Source: Coraliomargarita sp965656715 (GTDB lineage Bacteria > Verrucomicrobiota > Verrucomicrobiia > Opitutales > Coraliomargaritaceae). Taken from it: 64,000 bases of DNA. Below are positions 38,618 to 47,300 of this stretch, piece after piece (the stretch's first letter is position 1; each line of letters begins with the position of its first letter). A model generated the notes under the pieces. The model had not been told where the DNA came from, did not search any database, and was given only the letters and a program-made list of their open reading frames with translations. Position numbers and translations under genes: made by a program. The stretch lies in contig CBFHLR010000005.1 in the NCBI GenBank assembly GCA_965656715.1, positions 1 to 64,000 on the forward strand, read 5' to 3'.

Positions 38618-39343
38618 TCATGACACTTCAAATGGAACATCAAAAAGCATGACCTTGGCCTGTCGGCCACTGTTGTTACGGAGTTCCAGATCTTCGGCAC
38701 CAGACAGCGCCAGAGAATCACCTGTCGCGAGAGAGTCCCCAAAAACAGCCACCTCGCCATCAATCACAAACAACCATAGCCCACGTCCATCTGAACGTGG
38801 TGAATAGCGAACGGATGCTCCCTCATCCAATAGAACAGATCGCAGCTCAACATCCTGGCGAATGGCCATGGAGTCCTCTCGTCCATCAGGCGAAAGGATC
38901 AGTTTCCACTCGTTGTCGACCTCGCCAATGATCGGCTGGTCGGCATAGCGTGGTTCGAGTCCCTTGGCATTGGGCTCGATCCAAATCTGCATGAAATGGA
39001 CTGACGTCTCACTCGACGGGTTGAACTCACTATGCACGACCCCGCTGCCAGCACTCATATATTGAATGTCGCCAGTCTGAATCACGCGACCGTTTCCCAT
39101 GCTATCTTTATGCTCCAGTTGCCCCTCCCAAACGATGCTAATGATCTCCATATCCTGGTGCGGATGAGCAGGAAAGCCGCCGCCCGGCGCAACGATGTCA
39201 TCATTAACGACACGAAGGGGCCCAAAGCCCATCCGCTCGGGATCGTAATGCCCGCCGAATGAGAAACTGTGGTTGCTATCGAGCCAGTCGATCTTGGTGT
39301 GCATGCGCTCGTTCGAGCGTGTGATTTGCTTGGTTGCTATCAT
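38618..39343 (-). CDS. Pirin family protein
   Basis: A 241-aa bicupin with the pirin pattern: NHSFSFGGHYDPERMGFGPL, the metal-binding FPAHPHQDMEIISIVWEGQL, and GSGVVHSEFN. Bacterial pirins include quercetin dioxygenases and transcription-associated proteins; the reaction here is not known. A purine-rich AGGT lies a few bases upstream of the ATG. It lies between doxX and the nitroreductase gene. Confidence 0.88.
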   Translation of the reverse strand: MIATKQITRSNERMHTKIDWLDSNHSFSFGGHYDPERMGFGPLRVVNDDIVAPGGGFPAHPHQDMEIISIVWEGQLEHKDSMGNGRVIQTGDIQYMSAGSGVVHSEFNPSSETSVHFMQIWIEPNAKGLEPRYADQPIIGEVDNEWKLILSPDGREDSMAIRQDVELRSVLLDEGASVRYSPRSDGRGLWLFVIDGEVAVFGDSLATGDSLALSGAEDLELRNNSGRQAKVMLFDVPFEVS

Positions 39344-39369
39344 TGTTATACCTCCAAATTTTGGATTCT

Positions 39370-39452
39370 TAATTAATCGTAATCATACTCTGTCTCTTAA
39401 TCCCTTACTGAAGAGTCGGTGCAGATTAGGATTACGATTAAGAGTATGATTA
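39370..39452. repeat. Hexamer-derived inverted repeat between pirin and doxX, copy 2
   Basis: The gap carries CTTAATTAATCGTAATCATA and, further on, GATTAGGATTACGATTAAGA then GTATGATTAAGAAT. The two halves are partly reverse complementary (TAATCATACTCT and TAATCGTAATC are both matched). The element runs up to the doxX stop codon. Confidence 0.6.
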
Positions 39453-39884
39453 AGAATTGCTTATCTTACGATCCACAGAGAACGAGCCCCCACCAAGCAT
39501 CGCCAAGCTGAGGCTAGCCAACAAAAGCGTCAGTGGATACTCCATGCCATTGTTGGACGCAAAGAACGCATCTGGATGCGCAGTGATGATCCCCACCAAC
39601 ATGGTGAATGCCAACGCCAGGCCAGTCGGTCGCGTCAGCAAGCCGACAAGCAAGAGCAGGCCGCCGAAGAATTCAGTGCCACCTGCCAGCGCCGCCATCA
39701 ACACGCCGGGCTTGAGACCAAGGTTCTCGGCAAAAAACTGCCCCGTGCCCTGCAGGCCGTAGCCACCGAACCAGCCGAAGAGTTTTTGTGCGCCGTGCGC
39801 CGCCATCACAATCCCCACTCCGAGACGAAGCGGAAGAGTCGCGTAAGTGGAGGTCGTATTGAATAGGATTTCTTTGATTTTCAT
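39450..39884 (-). CDS. DoxX family membrane protein
   Basis: A 144-aa protein with four predicted membrane helices and the DoxX pattern LRLGVGIVMAAHGAQKLFGW near the N-terminus and FFGGLLLLVGLLTRPTGLAL. DoxX-like proteins occur in redox and thiol-stress operons; their activity is poorly defined. A probable MarR operator (39913-39930) lies 29 bases upstream of its start. The stop codon falls inside a dispersed repeat. Confidence 0.88.
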   Translation of the reverse strand: MKIKEILFNTTSTYATLPLRLGVGIVMAAHGAQKLFGWFGGYGLQGTGQFFAENLGLKPGVLMAALAGGTEFFGGLLLLVGLLTRPTGLALAFTMLVGIITAHPDAFFASNNGMEYPLTLLLASLSLAMLGGGSFSVDRKISNS

Positions 39885-39912
39885 TGGTGTCTTTCTGTTT
39901 TGGTTCGATTCT

Positions 39913-39930
39913 TATCTTTACATCAAGATA
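39913..39930. promoter_or_regulatory. Candidate MarR operator upstream of doxX
   Basis: TATCTTTACATCAAGATA is an interrupted palindrome (ATCTT/AAGAT). It matches the reverse complement of the site upstream of marR (40415-40432), TAACTTGACATCAAGATA, at 16 of 18 positions. Confidence 0.6.
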
Positions 39931-39943
39931 TATGGTTAAATTG

Positions 39944-40393
39944 CTAGCCGTTTAGGCTTTGGGCACGATGTCCCACTTTGCGCATGAGCGCTGCGAACTG
40001 CTCGCGCTCAGCATCGTCTAAGTTTTCAAACAAAGTGTCTAAATGCTCTGCATGGGCGGCGAAACTGGTCTCGATCAACTCGCGCCCAGCATCGGTCAGA
40101 TGCACCAGCACGACACGGGCATCCTCACTGCTGCGCTCACGGCGCACGAGCTCGCGCTTCTCTAGGCGCTGCACCGCGGTCGTGATCGAGCCACTTGTGA
40201 GCATCACTTTCTCGCCAATGGTATTCACAGGCTGGGCGCCCTTGTGCAGTAACACCTCAAGCACTGCAAAATCCGAGAGCGAGCTAAACCCGGAGCGCTT
40301 AATGCTCTCCTGGTCATACGCCATCACTGCGTGCGATGCCTTCCAAAAGAGAAGGAACAAGTGCGTGCCGGAGTTCTGATAAATCTTAGCCAT
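39944..40393 (-). CDS. MarR family transcriptional regulator
   Basis: A 149-aa winged-helix regulator with SDFAVLEVLLHKGAQPVNTI, the recognition helix TSGSITTAVQRLEKRELV and the wing RERSSEDARVVLVHLTDAG. No conserved Cys pair typical of thiol sensing is seen in the N-terminal helix. ATG 40393 is preferred; four residues earlier there is another in-frame start. It leads the doxX-pirin-nitroreductase genes and is flanked by two near-identical candidate operators, which suggests autoregulation and control of the cluster. Confidence 0.9.
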   Translation of the reverse strand: MAKIYQNSGTHLFLLFWKASHAVMAYDQESIKRSGFSSLSDFAVLEVLLHKGAQPVNTIGEKVMLTSGSITTAVQRLEKRELVRRERSSEDARVVLVHLTDAGRELIETSFAAHAEHLDTLFENLDDAEREQFAALMRKVGHRAQSLNG

Positions 40394-40414
40394 GCATCGA
40401 ACCATGTCAACACT

Positions 40415-40432
40415 TATCTTGATGTCAAGTTA
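40415..40432. promoter_or_regulatory. Candidate MarR operator upstream of marR
   Basis: TATCTTGATGTCAAGTTA contains the palindrome CTTGA-TG-TCAAG and lies 21 bases upstream of the marR start. It is nearly the reverse complement of the doxX-upstream site. Confidence 0.6.
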
Positions 40433-40479
40433 TTTATTTTACCCACAGCCAATCCCTAGAATATCCCTACCCTCCTCGG

Positions 40480-41247
40480 CTAATCTAACTCGAAATTAAT
40501 ACTCAAGGTATAGCCCTGCCCTGTTGGCGTCGCCCCTACATTACCAACCGTGCGGAAGGCAGCGAGCACTGAGCGGTCAAATGTATCGTTTCCAGATCCC
40601 GGCACTAAACGCACCTGACTGATGCTCCCCCCTGCAGAGACATAGAAACTGACTTTCACCTTTGGCTTTAGGCCCCCCATATTTGAAGGTTGTAGCCAAG
40701 CACGCTTCAAGCGTGCGCTCAACTGGGCCTTATACTGATTGAGTGCCGACATCTGCGCCGCAGTCGGTTGAGTCGACTGTGGAGAATGAGTAATGGTCGG
40801 CACATCTACTTGCGGAATTGATATTTGCGGAGTCGGAGTGACTGGCCGCGTAGTCCGCTGCGGCTGCCGTGGCTCACGAATTTTATTCTTCTTCAAAAAG
40901 TCCTCGTAGGACACGATCTCCTGCTTAGGAGGTTTCGGAGGCGTCGGGCGTGCGGGCGTAGGTGCCGGCGGTGGCGTCACTGGAGGCGGTGGCACCTGCA
41001 CCACGGGCACTTCGGGAACCGGCGTCAGATCGAGGTCCGGCATATCAATATCAGGCGGTGGAGGCTCCGTGCTATCGGTAGGCGTGGCTTCCGTCTGTAT
41101 CGGCGCCGACGCACTGACCATCTCAAACACGTGCACCTCTTCCTCAGGGCGGAAATATTCAATGATCGTGGCCAAAAACAACGCGAGCAGCACCACCACA
41201 TGCAAGATGACAGAGGTCCAGAACGGCTGATCTTTGGGTAGTTTCAT
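40480..41247 (-). CDS. TonB/TolA-like energy transducer
   Basis: A 255-aa protein with an N-terminal membrane anchor (FWTSVILHVVVLLALFLATI), a proline-rich periplasmic linker (about 60-170, PPPPVTPPPAPTPARPTPP) and a C-terminal TonB/TolA domain (YKAQLSARLKRAWLQPS ... GSGNDTFDRSVLAAFRTVGN). It carries energy from the ExbB/TolQ-ExbD/TolR motor to the outer membrane. It is the last gene of a three-gene operon. TolA and TonB cannot be told apart here; no tolB or pal is adjacent. Confidence 0.85.
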   Translation of the reverse strand: MKLPKDQPFWTSVILHVVVLLALFLATIIEYFRPEEEVHVFEMVSASAPIQTEATPTDSTEPPPPDIDMPDLDLTPVPEVPVVQVPPPPVTPPPAPTPARPTPPKPPKQEIVSYEDFLKKNKIREPRQPQRTTRPVTPTPQISIPQVDVPTITHSPQSTQPTAAQMSALNQYKAQLSARLKRAWLQPSNMGGLKPKVKVSFYVSAGGSISQVRLVPGSGNDTFDRSVLAAFRTVGNVGATPTGQGYTLSINFELD

Positions 41248-41255
41248 AAGGGCTC

Positions 41256-41669
41256 TTATTCAGCTTTAGTATCCAGACTGATTTTAGAAATCTTCCGCTG
41301 TTTAATCATATCCATCACCGTCACGACCTCCTGATATGGCAGTGAACCATCCGCACGAATACTCAAAACAGGTGGATTCGGATTGGCTGCCAAAGTATCC
41401 AAATAGTCACCGAGCTCGACGACGGTGACATATTCCTCCCCCCATGCGTAACGACCGTCCTTATCGATCGAAACCGACAAGAACTCGTCACGGTTCTCCG
41501 GTTGAGGCGCAGCGGATTCTATCGGTAGATCCACTGGGATCGTCTGCTCCAACAACGGGGTCGTAATCATGAAGATGATCAACAAAGCAAAGGCCAAGTC
41601 GATCAGCGGCGTCACGTTGATCTCCGTGAGTGCGTCGAGCCGATTCTTACGATGAAATTTGCGAGCCAC
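41256..41669 (-). CDS. ExbD/TolR family protein
   Basis: A 137-aa protein with the classic motif EINVTPLIDLAFALLIIFMI, which contains the proton-pathway Asp in its single membrane helix, followed by a small periplasmic domain ending in the typical VMDMIKQRKISKISLDT. It lies eight bases upstream of the transducer gene. Confidence 0.92.
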   Translation of the reverse strand: MARKFHRKNRLDALTEINVTPLIDLAFALLIIFMITTPLLEQTIPVDLPIESAAPQPENRDEFLSVSIDKDGRYAWGEEYVTVVELGDYLDTLAANPNPPVLSIRADGSLPYQEVVTVMDMIKQRKISKISLDTKAE

Positions 41670-41707
41670 AGGAAGTGAAAATAGAAAGTAACATGTTCTT
41701 AGTTAGA

Positions 41708-42442
41708 CTACTCAGCCGTGGCCGCGGCTTGAGCCTCCAGCTCAATACGGTCGGCTGCGGTGCTGGCAAAATTTTCCAGCTCAACGACGGCGATCTTCGT
41801 TTGCTGCAACAAATAGTTATACCCGAACACCGAAGGAATCGCGACCAGCAGCCCGGCAACCGTCGTCAACAAGGCACCGGAAACACCAGGAGCAAGCGCT
41901 TGCAAACTCGCCGAACCTGAACCGGCCATGCCGCCGAAGGCATCCATCACACCCCACACCGTGCCGAGCAGCCCCAAAAACGGCGCACCCGAAACAATCG
42001 AACCGAGCAGCACCATTTTCGCTTCGTAGCGCAGCGTTTGCTCAGCCACCGCACGCTGCAAGGCATTCTCGACATGACCCATCCGCAGCCTAGTTCGGTG
42101 CAGATCCGCATCAGCCAGATCACCACCGTAACGGCAGAACGCTTCCAAACCGTCACGCACGATGTTATAAAACGGCCCTGCACCTTTCCCGGGTCGTGAG
42201 GGCTCTAGCGCAAGCAGGTGCGACTCCTTGCTAAGCATACGCTCGTAGCGTTGGTTTTGCGAGCGCAGTCGAGAGAGGTCCATGTATTTGCCCAACATCA
42301 CCGTCCATGCCAGAATACTAAAAACCCCCAAGACCAGGATGACCATCTTACCGGCAAAGTTAGACTGGCCAAAGTAGGTAAAGACGTTCGGGCCACCAGC
42401 GGCCTGGATCAGCAGAGAGTCGATAACGAAAGAAAGGTGCAT
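41708..42442 (-). CDS. MotA/TolQ/ExbB family proton channel protein
   Basis: A 244-aa protein with three membrane segments: KMVILVLGVFSILAWTVMLG, APFLGLLGTVWGVMDAFGGM and LLTTVAGLLVAIPSVFGYNY. GLLGTVWGVMDAF is the TolQ/ExbB signature. It is the first gene of the second proton-motor operon; the gap of 38 bases to the ExbD gene has no terminator. This operon is the better TolQRA candidate; the 7-12 kb set is the more unusual of the two. Confidence 0.9.
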   Translation of the reverse strand: MHLSFVIDSLLIQAAGGPNVFTYFGQSNFAGKMVILVLGVFSILAWTVMLGKYMDLSRLRSQNQRYERMLSKESHLLALEPSRPGKGAGPFYNIVRDGLEAFCRYGGDLADADLHRTRLRMGHVENALQRAVAEQTLRYEAKMVLLGSIVSGAPFLGLLGTVWGVMDAFGGMAGSGSASLQALAPGVSGALLTTVAGLLVAIPSVFGYNYLLQQTKIAVVELENFASTAADRIELEAQAAATAE

Positions 42443-42590
42443 TAGTATCAGTTTTGTGGGAGTCTAATGAATAGACGGGAATTATCTACGAGCGTTCAAA
42501 AGCCTGCCAACATAAAAGCGATTTAACTAGCAAATGAATAAAGAGATTGCCCGACCGAAGCCAGAAGCCTAGCAACAAAGCCCTACATTT

Positions 42591-43709
42591 ATGACTATGG
42601 ATAACAAAACCCAAACACTTGAGGAGTTAAAGAGCCTAGCCCCAACTGTCGGCTCTAAGAAAGCACTTGTCGGCATCGACGGCTTCGTCGATAAGATTGT
42701 CCACCCTGTTGACCAACGCACCGGCCCTGGTAACCAATTTACCGCAATCCCGACCATAGCAGAGTTCGGCGCACGCATCAGCTCTGCAGCAGGCAAGAGT
42801 GCCAATATCGAACTGGCTCCCATCGTTGAGAAACTCGGTGGCAATGGTCCGATTATGGCCAACGCACAATGCGCACAAGGCATTCAAGTCCGCTATCTAG
42901 GCGCACTCGGAAAGGCCTCCATCGACCCAATCTTCACAGAGTTTGCTGAGAAAACACAGGCGATCTCCATCGCAGACCCGGGCATCACTCACGCCGCCGA
43001 GTTTAACGATGGCAAGATTATGCTAGGCACCACTGCCAACCTCGAAGAAATCAACTACGAGCGCATCTGCGACGCCATGGGCGAAGCCGAGCTGAAGCTT
43101 GCCTTCGCAGCTGCAGACTGCATCAGCATGGTCAACTGGACCATGATCCCTTACCTTTCCGACGTGTTTAACGACTTTCTCGAAAAGCTCTTGCCGAGCT
43201 TACCAGAAAACCCTGAGCGCATCTTCTTCTTCGACCTTGCAGACCCGGAAAAGCGCTCACGTAAAGACCTGCGCAAAGTGATGGATATTTTTGGCAAGTT
43301 CGAAACCTATGGCAAAGTTATCCTAGGCCTCAACTACCGAGAAGCCGAACAAATCGATGAGCTCCTGGGCTTCGATCAGCTCGAAAAGACACCTGAAAAT
43401 CTGCAAACCATTGCAGCACGCATTCGCGAAACACTGAAGCTCAACACCGTTGTCGTTCACCCAGTCGAGTGTGCGGTTTGCGCAACCGAAGAAGGCACCG
43501 CTTATGCTTTGGGCCCTCTATGCGAAAAGCCGAAGATTACAACCGGCGCAGGCGATCACTTCAACTCAGGATTCGTAACCGCACGCATGCTCGGGCTCTC
43601 TCCGGTCGCCGCGCTGACCGTCGCCGTTTCCGTCTCCGGATTCTACGTGCGCACTGCCGTCAGTCCGACGCTCGACGACATCGCAAACTTCATCAGCGAG
43701 TGGAACTAG
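42591..43709 (+). CDS. PfkB/ribokinase-family carbohydrate kinase
   Basis: A 372-aa kinase with an N-terminal ALVGIDGFVDKIVHPV, a substrate-region LGGNGPIMANAQ and the C-terminal PfkB signature ITTGAGDHFNSGFVTARMLG, which carries the catalytic Asp of GAGD. The sugar substrate cannot be told from sequence. The N-terminal signature is divergent from ribokinase. It ends three bases before the GTG of tmk, so they are likely coupled. Confidence 0.85.
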   Translation: MTMDNKTQTLEELKSLAPTVGSKKALVGIDGFVDKIVHPVDQRTGPGNQFTAIPTIAEFGARISSAAGKSANIELAPIVEKLGGNGPIMANAQCAQGIQVRYLGALGKASIDPIFTEFAEKTQAISIADPGITHAAEFNDGKIMLGTTANLEEINYERICDAMGEAELKLAFAAADCISMVNWTMIPYLSDVFNDFLEKLLPSLPENPERIFFFDLADPEKRSRKDLRKVMDIFGKFETYGKVILGLNYREAEQIDELLGFDQLEKTPENLQTIAARIRETLKLNTVVVHPVECAVCATEEGTAYALGPLCEKPKITTGAGDHFNSGFVTARMLGLSPVAALTVAVSVSGFYVRTAVSPTLDDIANFISEWN

Positions 43710-43712
43710 ACC

Positions 43713-44348
43713 GTGGGCGGCCTGTTCATTAGTTTCGAAGGCAGCGAAGGTTGCGGTAAATCCACACAGATTCGCGCCCTTGCAGAACGCCTTAAAATTG
43801 AAGGGCAGAAAGTCATTCAGACTCGTGAACCCGGTGGCACAGCACTCGGCGAAGCGATTCGCAACCTACTCCAGCACGATGAAGCCGGTGATGGCATGTC
43901 AGCCGAATCCGAGCTACTCCTGTTCGCTGCCGCTCGCGCACAGATCACACGTGAGCTGATCGCGCCTGCAATCGCAGAGGATAAGATCGTGCTCTGTGAC
44001 CGCTTCATGGACTCCACCACGGTCTATCAAGGCGTGGCGCGCGCGCTGAACTCAAGCGACGTCGCTACGATCAACCAATTCGCAGTCGGCATCAGCAAGC
44101 CCGACCTAACCATCCTCATCGATCTCGATCCCGCAATCGGCCTTGAACGCGTCAAAGCACGTAGCGGCGGCCAACTCGATCGCATGGAGCGCGAGGCTAT
44201 CGAATTCTTCGAAGCCGTCCGCGCGGGCTACCTCGCAGTTGCAGAAAGCGAACCCGAGCGCTTCCTCGTGCTCGATGGCAACCAAGACATCGACACGCTC
44301 ACCGAGACCATCTGGACGACAGTTCAAGCGAAGCTAGCACAAAGCTAG
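43713..44348 (+). CDS. tmk: Thymidylate kinase
   Basis: A 211-aa nucleotide kinase with P-loop FEGSEGCGKSTQI, the dTMP-binding TREPGGTALGEAIRNLL and CDRFMDSTTVYQGVAR. It phosphorylates dTMP to dTDP. The GTG start is supported by the immediate MGGLFISFEG N-terminus normal for the family. A tmk-holB neighbourhood is common in bacteria, and here one membrane-protein gene lies between them. Confidence 0.95.
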   Translation: MGGLFISFEGSEGCGKSTQIRALAERLKIEGQKVIQTREPGGTALGEAIRNLLQHDEAGDGMSAESELLLFAAARAQITRELIAPAIAEDKIVLCDRFMDSTTVYQGVARALNSSDVATINQFAVGISKPDLTILIDLDPAIGLERVKARSGGQLDRMEREAIEFFEAVRAGYLAVAESEPERFLVLDGNQDIDTLTETIWTTVQAKLAQS

Positions 44349-44387
44349 CCAAACGCGCCCCTAGGAGCTTGCTCACTCATCGTTGCA

Positions 44388-45062
44388 ATGGCTCAACAAG
44401 AATCCATCCGGGTCTTAGTCGCAGATAGCTTCAAGCGCAACTGGCTGCCGGGACTCGTGCTGTGGTGCATCGCGATCGCCCTACTCACCGCCTACTATAA
44501 TTGGCCCAATGCCCAGCACGCATTCAACTACGTCAGTGAACTCAAGCAAAAGCATGGCTATATGTTTTCAGCCCTCTCAACCGGCTTCTTCGGAGGGCTT
44601 ATACCATTTACGGTGCACGCACTGCGCGGCGACTACTCGACGCCACGACGCTTCATTCAGTGCCTTCTGTTCTTCACCCTGTTCTGGGCCTGGAAAGGGG
44701 CTGAGGTCGATGCCTTCTATCGGCTGCAAGGCATGCTATGGGGCACGGACAACGACATATTAACCATCAGCAAAAAGGTCTGTTTCGATATGTTTGCCTT
44801 TAGTGCACTCTATGCGGTGCCCTGCATCGCGGCCTTCAACGCCTGGATGGACAAAGACTTCAAACTCGCAGCCACCTTTAAAGTGCTGCGCACGCGCCTC
44901 TATCAAAAGCGCATCCTGACGATGATTGTGCTCAACTGGCTGATCTGGATCCCAACCGTAAGCGTGGTCTATGCAATGCCAGCTTCACTACAGGTATTTA
45001 TGTTCAACATCGTGCTCTGCTTCTGGGTGTTAATTCTAACACTTCTAAGCCAAACCGATTAA
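44388..45062 (+). CDS. Mpv17/PMP22-like membrane protein (tentative)
   Basis: A 224-aa protein with about five hydrophobic segments. The order of features (SALSTGFFGGLIPFTVHALR, KKVCFDMFAFSALYAVPCIA, and NWLIWIPTVSVVYAMPASLQ followed by FMFNIVLCFWVLILTLLSQ) resembles the eukaryotic Mpv17/PMP22 family, whose C-terminal hallmark is W-x-WP-x2-Q/V...P...N...W-x2-YLS. The match is by pattern only. It lies between tmk and holB. Confidence 0.55.
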   Translation: MAQQESIRVLVADSFKRNWLPGLVLWCIAIALLTAYYNWPNAQHAFNYVSELKQKHGYMFSALSTGFFGGLIPFTVHALRGDYSTPRRFIQCLLFFTLFWAWKGAEVDAFYRLQGMLWGTDNDILTISKKVCFDMFAFSALYAVPCIAAFNAWMDKDFKLAATFKVLRTRLYQKRILTMIVLNWLIWIPTVSVVYAMPASLQVFMFNIVLCFWVLILTLLSQTD

Positions 45063-45106
45063 ACGGCTGAATTGCGTCTTGCCCAAGCCTCCTCGATAGC
45101 TGATCT

Positions 45107-46111
45107 ATGATGCACCTGGAAATGGAGACTGCTTTACCACAAACCTCTGGGCTACGCGACGCCCTCCCTGAAGCCCTACGCAGCAGTCGTGCCGTCGAAG
45201 TGCTGGAACGCTCACTCGCCCGCAACCGCCTTGGCCACGGGATTCTGTTGCATGGCGAAAATCTCGAAAGCCTAGAGCAAATCGTGCGCGCCATAGCAGG
45301 CAAGTTACTCAACACCACACGCGACCCCTACTCGCATCCTGACTGCTTCACCTTACGCCCCAGTGGCAAAGCACGCATGATTCGTATCGGCACTGGCGCC
45401 GAGGACCAGAACACGATGCGCAAACTGGTCATCGACGTGCAAAAGAGCTCCAACCAAGGGGGCCGCAAAGTCGGCATCCTATTCGACGCCGACCGTATGA
45501 ATGTGCAATCGGCCAATGCCTTCCTCAAAACACTCGAGGAACCACCCGCGGGCACCACCCTTTTCCTGCTGACAACACGTCCCTACGATTTGCTCGATAC
45601 CATTCGCAGCCGCTGCCTGAACTTCCGCGTTCCATCGACAGCCGAAGGCATTGCACACCCAGATTGGCACGACTGGGCAAGCGACTACCGTAGCTGGCTC
45701 AGCCGACTACTCAAAGGCCCCAACAAGAAAAGCATCCCACACATCATGCTCGGCGCCTACGGTCTAAATACACGCTTCCAGGCGATCCTCGAAGGCATGA
45801 CCAAAGAAAGCTGGGCTGCCCAAAAAGAAAAGCTTCCCGATCATGTCACTGCCGAAGAAAAAGACGCCCTCGAGGTCGGCTTGAGCAAAGGTTACCGCAA
45901 GCAACTCTTCGGCGAGATCGAAAAGATCACCGCTGCCTTCGTGCGTGAGGTCGAAGCCCTCAATCCCGGTCGCCTACCCGTCAACGCGCTGCACCGCGCC
46001 ACCGAAACTCTGGAGCACGTCACCGGCTTACTGGAACTCAATTTCAACCAAGCCGCCGCACTCGAACTCTTCTTCCTGAAGTCACTGCGCATCTGGACCA
46101 GCGTTAAATAA
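45107..46111 (+). CDS. holB: DNA polymerase III delta-prime subunit
   Basis: A 334-aa AAA+ clamp-loader subunit: RLGHGILLHGENLESLEQIV, then VGILFDADRMNVQSANAFLK TLEEPPAGTTLFLLTTRPYD (split here), and the arginine-finger-like SRCLNF. The P-loop is degenerate, as expected for delta-prime, which does not hydrolyse ATP. It loads the sliding clamp together with DnaX and HolA. It ends in a palindromic repeat. Confidence 0.92.
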   Translation: MMHLEMETALPQTSGLRDALPEALRSSRAVEVLERSLARNRLGHGILLHGENLESLEQIVRAIAGKLLNTTRDPYSHPDCFTLRPSGKARMIRIGTGAEDQNTMRKLVIDVQKSSNQGGRKVGILFDADRMNVQSANAFLKTLEEPPAGTTLFLLTTRPYDLLDTIRSRCLNFRVPSTAEGIAHPDWHDWASDYRSWLSRLLKGPNKKSIPHIMLGAYGLNTRFQAILEGMTKESWAAQKEKLPDHVTAEEKDALEVGLSKGYRKQLFGEIEKITAAFVREVEALNPGRLPVNALHRATETLEHVTGLLELNFNQAAALELFFLKSLRIWTSVK

Positions 46112-46124
46112 ACACCCTTAATCC

Positions 46125-46186
46125 TAATCTTACTCCTAACCATAATCCCACGCAGGAGAGTAAGATTATGATTAGGAGTAAGATTA
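46125..46186. repeat. Hexamer-derived 23-bp inverted repeat after holB, copy 3
   Basis: TAATCTTACTCCTAACCATA plus ATC (46125-46147) is repeated in reverse complement at 46164-46186 with one mismatch in 23. It has a 16-nt loop. It may also end holB transcription. Confidence 0.7.
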
Positions 46187-46243
46187 AGATCCAACCATTC
46201 CAACTACCCCACTTTCACCTTCCCTTTCACTCTCACTAACACC

Positions 46244-46888
46244 ATGTGCGGACGTTACACACTCCACCTAAGTAAAAAGAAGCTCGCCGAAGCAGTGGCT
46301 CAAGCACTACCCGAAGACTACGAACCCGACTACAACATCGGCCCCGGCAGCGAGATCCTGACGACCACAGCCAACGCGGCCGGCCGTATGCATTGGGGCC
46401 TCCGCACTCCGCAGAACTTCCACGTTAACGCTCGCCTCGAAACTGCCGACAGCACACCACGTTTTCGCGAAGCGTGGGAAGAGCACCGCTGCCTGATTCC
46501 GGCAAACGGCTTTTACGAGTGGCTCAACGACGGCGTCCGCAAGCAGCCCTACTACATCTATCCGCCGAGCGAGGAATTGCTCTTTTTTGCAGGCCTCTGG
46601 TTCCCCTCCACGATCGCCGAGCAGCCAGCACACTGTGTGGTCCTCACAACCGAGGCCGATCGCAGCATACGCGACATACACCAGCGTATGCCAGTCAGCT
46701 TACCGCAAAGTGTCCACACCGACTGGCTGACAAATGCACTCCCAAAGGATGAAGTGCTGTCCTTCGCTAGTAAAGTGAGCTACTCCAGCCACACAGTTTC
46801 CACCCGCGTCAACAGCGTGCAGAATAAAGACAGCCGGCTCATCGTTGCGACCACTCCGCAAACCGACGAGCAAATGCAGCTATTTTGA
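46244..46888 (+). CDS. SRAP-domain DNA-protein crosslinking protein (YedK/HMCES family)
   Basis: A 214-aa SRAP protein with the N-terminal MCGRYTL (catalytic Cys2), the active-site Asn/Glu region CLIPANGFYEWLND and the C-terminal part VSTRVNSVQNKDSRLI. The family covalently attaches to abasic sites in single-stranded DNA and protects them. Usual lengths are 200-230. Cleavage of Met1 exposes Cys2. Confidence 0.92.
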   Translation: MCGRYTLHLSKKKLAEAVAQALPEDYEPDYNIGPGSEILTTTANAAGRMHWGLRTPQNFHVNARLETADSTPRFREAWEEHRCLIPANGFYEWLNDGVRKQPYYIYPPSEELLFFAGLWFPSTIAEQPAHCVVLTTEADRSIRDIHQRMPVSLPQSVHTDWLTNALPKDEVLSFASKVSYSSHTVSTRVNSVQNKDSRLIVATTPQTDEQMQLF

Positions 46889-47018
46889 CACAGAACGAAG
46901 AAGCAGGCCCAATAGCACGAATAATAGCTGCTTCTACACTGCGAAGTATGTGCTTCGCGATTCGAAACAAGGGCCTTTGCCGTTAAATGTAAAGTTCGTT
47001 TCATCTGCGCGCAATGCC

Positions 47019-47300
47019 ATGAATCTATCACCATGCGGCCTCAACTGTGATGCTTGCCCCAACAAAGGAGTGAGCTGCGGAGGTTGTCAGTGCGCAAATA
47101 GCACACGTATTCACACAAACTGCCGTATTCGGGCCTGTTGCTATGAGCGGCACGGCTTAGGAAACTGCTCGAGCTGCCCCAACTTCCCCTGCCTCAAAAT
47201 TGGCGATTTCCTATCGCAGCGTAGCGCACGACACACGGTGGCAGTCGCTCGACTATTCGAACTCCAAGCGCGAGCGAATACTAAAACGAGAGCCCACTAG
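47019..47300 (+). CDS. Cysteine-rich DUF3795-like protein
   Basis: A 93-aa protein with cysteines in the pattern CGLNCDACPNKGVSCGGCQC ... CRIRACCYERHGLGNCSSCP. This matches DUF3795-like zinc-binding proteins, found widely and of unknown function. ATG 47019 is chosen over a longer frame from 46845, whose extra 58 residues have no resemblance to the family. The 3' end overlaps the convergent PP2C gene by four bases. Confidence 0.75.
   Translation: MNLSPCGLNCDACPNKGVSCGGCQCANSTRIHTNCRIRACCYERHGLGNCSSCPNFPCLKIGDFLSQRSARHTVAVARLFELQARANTKTRAH

Noticed and set aside
46125..46186. CRISPR-like array of short repeats after holB
   Set aside because: Units are six bases and degenerate, with no spacers; they fold as a single hairpin.
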